A stretch of DNA of 64,000 bases from Combretum micranthum. Its lineage: Eukaryota; Streptophyta; Magnoliopsida; Myrtales; Combretaceae. The notes beneath the pieces are model-generated. The model was not told the origin of the DNA and did no database searches. It was given only the letters and a program-made list of their open reading frames with translations. The stretch is from the NCBI GenBank assembly GCA_024138025.1, contig JAMXBD010000402.1:744001-808000 (forward strand), in the 5' to 3' direction. The position numbers and the translations under genes are program-made. Below are positions 58,794 to 64,000 of the stretch, in pieces. Position 1 is the stretch's first letter. Every line of letters starts with the position of its first letter.

Positions 58794-58890
58794 TTTTTTT
58801 GGTAGGTATAATAGGGAAACAGGGATTTGAACTTGTCTATCCTAATAGAAAATTAGTTATCATACTACTAATTATGAGTTCTATATAGAT
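58794..58890 (-). mobile_element. SINE-like relic
   Basis: On the minus strand there is a B box GTTCAAATCCC (58832-58822) and a 3' A-run (TTTTTTT at 58794-58800 on plus). The upstream A box is poor. It may belong to the same family as the relic at 53824. Confidence 0.35.
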
Positions 58891-59262
58891 GATAGATAGA
58901 TATATAACATAAAAATATCATCTATGAAATAAATATGCTATAAATAGTTTTCGTAATGTAGATGTACTGTACATAGTATTAATAATAAACAAAGCTAAAC
59001 ATTAGACTAATTAGTTAAATATTTCACTACTAATCCATGTAGTACATGATTCAAAGAATTTTGATTTTGGCTTCGTTTTTTTTCCATTTAAAAGGGTTTT
59101 AAATTTAATATAAAATTTCGACAAAATTTCAAATGAAAAATTCTATTTGTTTTGTTCAAGCACCCACTATCAACAAAATAAACGAACGTCATAGAAGTTC
59201 ATCAATCATCATTTAAAAAAATTGGCTATAATATATGCATAAATAGATGGAACAAATGTTAC

Positions 59263-60361
59263 CTTATTTTCCATAAACAATTTTGTTGCTTCCTCTTTAT
59301 TCCACAACCTACTGCATCTTTCAAGTTCCCTATGCTCTTCTCGAACAATTTCCCTACCGAGATCTCTTATCTGGTCATGCATCCAAAATTTGTGATCCTT
59401 CTGTATTTTTATTAAAGACATTTGTCGAAGAACTTCCATTGCTTCTTTTGGAAATTGAGACTCCTCCCAAAAATGAATCACAATTCTATAGTCCTCTCCA
59501 ATGAAAAAGCAAGCTATATCAAGAAATATTTGTTTTTGTTGCACATCTAATGCCTCATAAGTAATAATTAACTTTTTACGAATCTCTTGATGAGGAACAA
59601 CTTCTAATTTGGCCAATGTAAACTCCCATACTTGACGACTCTTACCACATAAATGAGAACCAAAAACCTCAAGGGCTAGAGGAAGTCCTACACTTATCTT
59701 CACTGCTTTTTGAGAAAGAGAAAAATATTCATCTGGTGGATTGTCTTTTCGAAATGCATGTTTGCTAAAAAGTTGAAGAGCTAGAGGAGCTTCTAAACCA
59801 CCAAGTTCATAAGGCCGAATGACTTCGAATGAGTCAATGACGCTTTTGTTTCTAGTGGTTACAATTATTACACTTCCATGACCAAAGCAATCATGTTTTC
59901 CTATAAAACCTTCTAATTGGGGAATTTCATCAACATCATCCAAAAGAATAATGACTTTCTTATTAGAAAATCTTTCCCTTATTATACCAATACCTTCATC
60001 ACTATTAGAGATATTTGCAGATTCCTTACCAAGAATGTCTGTAATCAGCCTCTTGTATAGAAACTCCATACCTTTTGACCGAGATATTTCTCTAATGTCA
60101 GTAAGAAAGCTATGACTTTCAAAATTAGACAAAAGATGATTATAAATGACTTTGGCAATAGTTGTTTTTCCTATGCCACCCATCCCATAAATACCAATGA
60201 TCTGAACAGCATTAGTGTTGGTAGATAACATCTTTGAAATTTCCTTAACATGATGGTCAATTCCAACTAAGCAATCTGTTATAATCAAATATGATTTCTT
60301 TAATTCACGTAATACCACCATGGTTACTTCTTTTACTAGCTCTCCCTCTTTTTTGAAGAAT
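59263..60361 (-). CDS. TNL-class resistance gene, NB-ARC exon
   Basis: Open throughout, behind acceptor TTACACAG at 60362 (phase 1) and ending ENK|GTAACA (phase 0), so 366 codons. The NB-ARC motifs of a nucleotide-switch resistance protein are all present. Counted from the Met at 60321 they are: P-loop GMGGIGKTT (46-54), kinase-2 VIILLDDVDE (123-132, with D instead of W as in TNL proteins), RNBS-B VIIVTTRNKS (151-160), GLPLA (212-216), RNBS-D IFLDIACFFIG (265-275), and MHD (314-316, followed by QIRDLGREIVREE). The Met at 60321 is internal; the splice-defined exon reads FFKKEGELVKEVTMVV, the usual link from a TIR domain. No TIR exon is found up to 64000. Either it lies farther off, beyond inserted repeats, or the gene is TIR-less. 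Confidence 0.92.
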
Positions 60362-60362
60362 C

Positions 60363-60718
60363 TGTGTAAGGAATAGGTGATAGTATTAGGAAGTGAATGT
60401 TGATATCAAACTTCAATAATTAGAAGTAGTCAAAAGATTATTAGAAATTTTAATATCAAAGGAAATGGATGCAGTGTATCAACTATGTATCAATTTTCTT
60501 CTAAGATAAATAGTAAAAAAGGGATAGATTTGTAAGAGAATAATCTCCCTTGAGCCACATTTTCTTTTACAAATAACATTTACCTCAAAAATTGTTCCTT
60601 CTACTTCTATTACTAAACTAATAAGAATTTCCCTTTTACTTTCTTTTCTCTCTAATTATTTCTTTTCCATTTCTTTTATCAAGAGAATAGAACAAGAGAG
60701 AAAATAGAAAATTAAAAA

Positions 60719-60768
<50 letters not shown>

Positions 60769-61079
60769 ACGAGAAAAGAAGCTGATAGGTCACATGGGTA
60801 ATGGTGAGAGAGATAAAGACAAATAGAGAGAAATAAATTCTAGGGATGCTAAAATTAATAAATAAATTACAAATATATTAGTTGAATTCTTCTAAAAGAA
60901 TTATGTTATAGTATGTTGTTTTTAAACATGGTGCAATAGATTTAGAATGTACTCCATAATTCATCATCTTTCCTCTAAACATAAGGATTTCAACATGATG
61001 AGTTGAGCCTCACATGAGCATTTGGCATAAACAAAGAAAAGGAAATGAAACAAATATAGCAGTTTTTAAACAAAAGTAT
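60363..61079. other. Stretch upstream of the NB-ARC exon; no TIR exon seen
   Basis: Contains a (GA)n microsatellite at 60721-60766. I looked for TIR motifs on the minus strand (DVFLSFRGEDTR-like start, GIxxFxDD) and saw none. Confidence 0.55.
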
Positions 61080-62592
61080 TTATCTTACCCTCTCCTTAGC
61101 ATCAAGCATCATAGGGAAGAACAAGAGAATGATGATGTTATGTGTATTTTAAAATCATAGGTACTATATACTATAAGTATGGAGGGTATTTCTTTATCAA
61201 AGGAGTGTTGTCGAAGTATGTTGTGTATGAGATGTGAGAGAGAGGAGAACCAAGAAGGAGTAAAGAGGAGAGGGGGAAGTGGCAGCAATCAAATGAAAGG
61301 GAAAGAGGAGAGAAGGAAAGAGAGAAAATGAAATAGAAGAGTGTAATTGCAAAAAGAGAAAATGAGGTAATGCAAAGAAATGAGGGGATATTTATAGAGG
61401 AATGGAGGATAGGAAAATAAGAACGAGAAATTAAGAGAATGAGGAGATAGAAAGAATGAGAAAAAGGAGAAGAAAGTGACATAAAATACAAGTAAAGTGA
61501 CATAAAGTAGGTTAGATATGACATAAAATAGGTTTGGTGTGACATAAAATATATTAAAATGACATAGAAAAGATTTAAAGTGATGTAAAGAAGATCTAAG
61601 GTGGCATAAAATAGTTTGAAATGACATAAAGAAATTTGACGTGGCAATTATCTTACTGGTAGGAAGATCGAATACGTGATATGTTCGATTTTATCTGATG
61701 AAATTTTAAATGAAGTCGATACGTTGATATGGAAAATTATTTTATATTGTTTAATTATCATCTTTTAATTTAATGTTTTGCCTTGATTTGCATGCTTGTG
61801 ATCGAATTTTAGAATTATCTTCCGTAGGTTTACTATATTGGAAAGTTTATTAAGTTATTGTTTTGTATCAATAGTAGCATGTTTTCCTAGGTGTTCGATT
61901 CTTCGAGTTTTGAGTTTGACCTCATTCGTTTGATATTCTAGAGCTACCAACTTCATCTCATCATGTATAGGGTTTTTAGGGTTTGGGATTGATTCCATAC
62001 AGTTTAGGGTTTTGGTTTCGATGTGAAATCTAAGGTTCGTGATACATTTGGTTTACTTGACTAAAATCCAAGTTAATTTAAAAATATGATTTCGATCTAT
62101 ATTATTTAATTATATTATTATATTTCTCAATTTGTGTGTTTGTTATCTAACATTACAACCATCTAATACAACATTTGCCATACCATATGATTTATTAGAT
62201 ATTTAGTTTGTAACAATAATTGCACGCTTTCTTAGGTAATTGACTCTAGGGTCTTGTTGTCTAATTTCATATGACTCATATTCTGAGTATATCAAATCTA
62301 CCAATTCATGTCTTTGTATTTTTGGGTTTTAAATCGAATCGGTACAAATTAGGGTTTTTTATCACATCACTAGTTCTCGGGCTTACTTTTAACTTATTGA
62401 AAATTTTAAGAGTTCACATCTATAGATATTTCCCAGGGTTCTAGAAGAATTTAGAATTTAGGATCTCTAGAGTAAAATTCGAACTTTGTGAACTAGGGTT
62501 TTGACCTTACTAACTTTAAATCTTGTGGTTGAATTCTAGCCTACACTCTTAATATCCTTCATAGTCGACAACTGGAGCTTTTAGGGGTTTAT
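61080..62592 (-). mobile_element. Giant LTR family, 3'-half fragment
   Basis: It resembles the second half of the LTR at 7611. Purine-rich blocks come first, then GATATTTATAGAGG (TATA on the minus strand, 61387-61400), a GATGAAATTTTAA block near 61697, AGGGTTTTTAGGGTTTGG near 61970, and an end TTAGGGGTTTATC at about 62580-62592. The TGTCACGCCC end is absent. Low-complexity antisense frames here (61171-61647) are not genes. Confidence 0.5.
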
Positions 62593-62933
62593 CTCACTCT
62601 TCGTTCTAGCTTTTCTTTTATTCAACAACTTCTCATTATATACATTTAACAACCTTTTATCACCAAGGTCATAGTCTAAATACTTCTAAATAGGCATGTT
62701 TTCTTGTATTCATTAGCCAATCGTCTTTTATTAGTTAATGACTATTGATTCAACTATATTATCAAAATTTAATGATCAACAACTTCTAATTCTAATAACT
62801 TCTAAGAAACAACTACTTAGATCCAAGACTAGTCTATTTAATTAATCAACTATTGATTTCTCTTTTATGGATGTATCAATTATCACTACATTTGACAATT
62901 TCTTAGATTAAATAACCTCGATTAGACACAATC
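62593..62933. other. Short AT-rich stretch; nothing recognised
   Basis: Lies between the LTR fragment and the copia LTR. No frame or repeat end was identified. Confidence 0.4.
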
Positions 62934-63411
62934 TGTTAAAATAATAAATAATAATAATTTGCAATATTATGTAAGAGGCGGTGGAATGCTTTGTTTTTAT
63001 CCAATTGAAGATTCTAGCAAGGGCAGCTAGATGTCATCCAAGCAAAGACAGCCATGCTTTGACTTGTCAAAGTTATCATCTTCAAGTTTCCCTTTATTGC
63101 TGAGAAATTTTATTTGTTAAGAAGCAATGTATGGCGGCCGTTTTCTGAAGAACGATGAAGCTCATTCTAGACCATTTAGGATATTAAGAACATGAGTTGT
63201 AAAATATTAAGATTTTTTTTAATCGCCTTCAGCTTTGTATTAATCTGCTAGAGCTTTCTTTTGCCGCCTTATAAGTCCTATATAAGGACATGTTATTCAC
63301 CATTTGTAATTAATGTATTATATATGAAAAACATATTAATATAGTATGATTTGTATTTGACATTCACTACTATTTATCCTCCAATATTATCAACTATAAT
63401 TGCACCCAACA
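62934..63411 (+). repeat. 5' LTR of the copia element
   Basis: 478 bp, starting TGTTAAAATAATAAATAATA and ending AATTGCACCCAACA (TGTT...AACA inverted ends). A TATA box CCTATATAAGGAC is at 63277-63289. Confidence 0.75.
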
Positions 63412-63417
63412 TATTTT

Positions 63418-63430
63418 TGGTATCAAAGCC
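63418..63430 (+). other. Primer binding site of the copia element
   Basis: TGGTATCAAAGCC, seven bases inside the LTR, one change from the initiator methionine tRNA complement. Confidence 0.85.
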
Positions 63431-63489
63431 AGACCCCTTTCACTATACACATATCCAAATACTAAACACTATACACACAAACCTTTGCA

Positions 63490-64000
63490 ATGGCATTAAC
63501 AAGCAGTAATGCCACATTTAATTTTTCCCAACAAGGTATTCCCTTGTTAATTGGTGAAAAATATGATATATGGAGTACATTGATGAAGACATTATTTATC
63601 TCACAAGATTTGTGGGAAATTATCGAGGAAGGTTATGACACAGCTATTGCTAGTCCAGAGATAAAAGCAACCTGGACAATACCTCAACGGAAAGAGCATA
63701 AAGAAAATGCTATGAAATACGCCAAAGCATTGTCAATCAATAATACCACAATTATGGGTGCAACCACATCACATAATGCCTAGGAGATTTTAAGAAAGCA
63801 ATACAGAGGTCATGATAAAGTTATATCTATCAAACTCCAGAATCTATGGAGAGAGTTTGATAATTTATTCATGAAAGATAATGAGGAGGTGCAAAAATAC
63901 TTCTCAAGAGTTACAATTATCATTAATCAAATTAGAGGCTATGGAGATACAATTCCATATAAGAAAATTGTTGAAAAAGTCTTAAGAAGTTTGCCAGCAA
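63490..64000 (+). pseudogene. Copia Gag (UBN2-type), one premature stop
   Basis: The ATG at 63490 starts MALTSSNATFNFSQQGIPLL, then GEKYDIWSTLMKTLFISQDL and WEIIEEGYD, which is the N-terminal Gag signature of plant copia elements (retrotran_gag/UBN2 family). A TAG at 63781-63783 stands where tryptophan is expected (A-W-EILRKQYRG). The frame then stays open to the window edge: KLQNLWREFDNLFMKDNEEV, then KYFSRVTIIINQIRGYGD and VLRSLPA. The single nonsense change suggests a young copy. The rest of pol lies outside. Confidence 0.88.

Larger units (their letters stand above)
53323..59262 (-). other. 5.9-kb intron of the TNL gene
   Basis: Donor GTAACA at 59262 and acceptor TTTTAG at 53323. TNL genes usually have short introns at this place, so the size suggests insertions. 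Inside are two SINE-like relics (53824-53936; 58794-58890), a 24-A run near 54930, a C-run followed by an A-run at 55107-55147, a (GAT)n run at 56963-56987, and several AT-rich stretches. No complete element or open domain was recognised. The 66-codon frame at 56943-57143 is built around the GAT run and is not called. Confidence 0.75.
62934..64000 (+). mobile_element. Ty1/copia retrotransposon, 5' end (cut by window edge)
   Basis: 5' LTR, tRNA primer site and the start of gag are present in order. The element continues beyond 64000, so its completeness and target duplication cannot be judged. It probably sits within the intron between the TIR and NB-ARC exons of the resistance gene, if a TIR exon exists. 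Confidence 0.8.

Noticed and set aside
61171..61647. Minus-strand frames of 158 and 112 codons
   Set aside because: They translate a degenerate short repeat (GTGACATAAAATA type) and a purine tract in an LTR fragment.
1..64000. CRISPR arrays, operons, tRNA or rRNA genes
   Set aside because: None seen. The direct repeats present are LTRs, satellite-like units or microsatellites of a plant genome, and the tRNA-like boxes lack a full cloverleaf.

Overview
This is a 64-kb, AT-rich window of plant nuclear DNA. It is a repeat-dominated, gene-poor region. A TIR-type (TNL-class) NB-LRR disease resistance gene with canonical plant introns points to a eudicot, since monocots lack the TNL class. The LRR style made me think of Myrtaceae or another rosid, but that is only an impression. 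Almost everything outside the resistance gene is transposable-element DNA in various states of decay.

Layout, left to right. 1-1413 (-) is a broken CACTA (En/Spm) TNP2-type transposase. 1553-2415 is a five-unit AT-rich tandem array with alternating A/B units. 2674-3146 is half of a hAT-like MITE, cut by a large LTR fragment (3147 to about 6170). About 6180-7060 is a second AT-rich putative hAT-like element. 7611-15384 is a giant solo LTR (target duplication TTGAC) into which another solo LTR (11576-15194, target duplication GATAC) has inserted. 15659-20993 is a complete but inactive Ty3/gypsy element A (-), with both LTRs and target duplication CTAAT. 21590-21800 is a relic of an NB-LRR leucine-rich repeat. 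24805-25077 is a fold-back MITE. 26845-37530 is a second Ty3/gypsy element B (+), with target duplication AGTTT. B is split inside its Gag zinc knuckle by a 5,344-bp solo LTR (28374-33717, target duplication CTTTC). 40810-44533 is another giant solo LTR. 44599-45200 is the terminus of a second CACTA element with many short subterminal repeats. It is followed by what looks like its last transposase exon, a duplicated coding-like segment, and two exons of an ARF6/ARF8-type auxin response factor (47852-48196, -) that keep the host intron. 50376-51085 is the complete copy of the hAT-like MITE.

51217-60361 (-) is the only apparently intact host gene: NB-ARC exon, linker exon and LRR exon with clean splice junctions and open frames, separated by a 5.9-kb intron. 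Its TIR exon is not in the window. The stretch where it should lie holds an LTR fragment (about 61080-62592) and the 5' end of a Ty1/copia element (LTR 62934-63411, gag from 63490 to the window edge).

The main story is layered insertion. Five-base target duplications and element ends can be read directly for several large elements, so the relative order of events can be reconstructed. The giant LTRs whose two ends can be seen are all solo, while the small 5.3-kb gypsy elements keep both LTRs. An LRR relic about 30 kb from the resistance gene suggests the locus was once part of a larger NB-LRR cluster that repeats have diluted.
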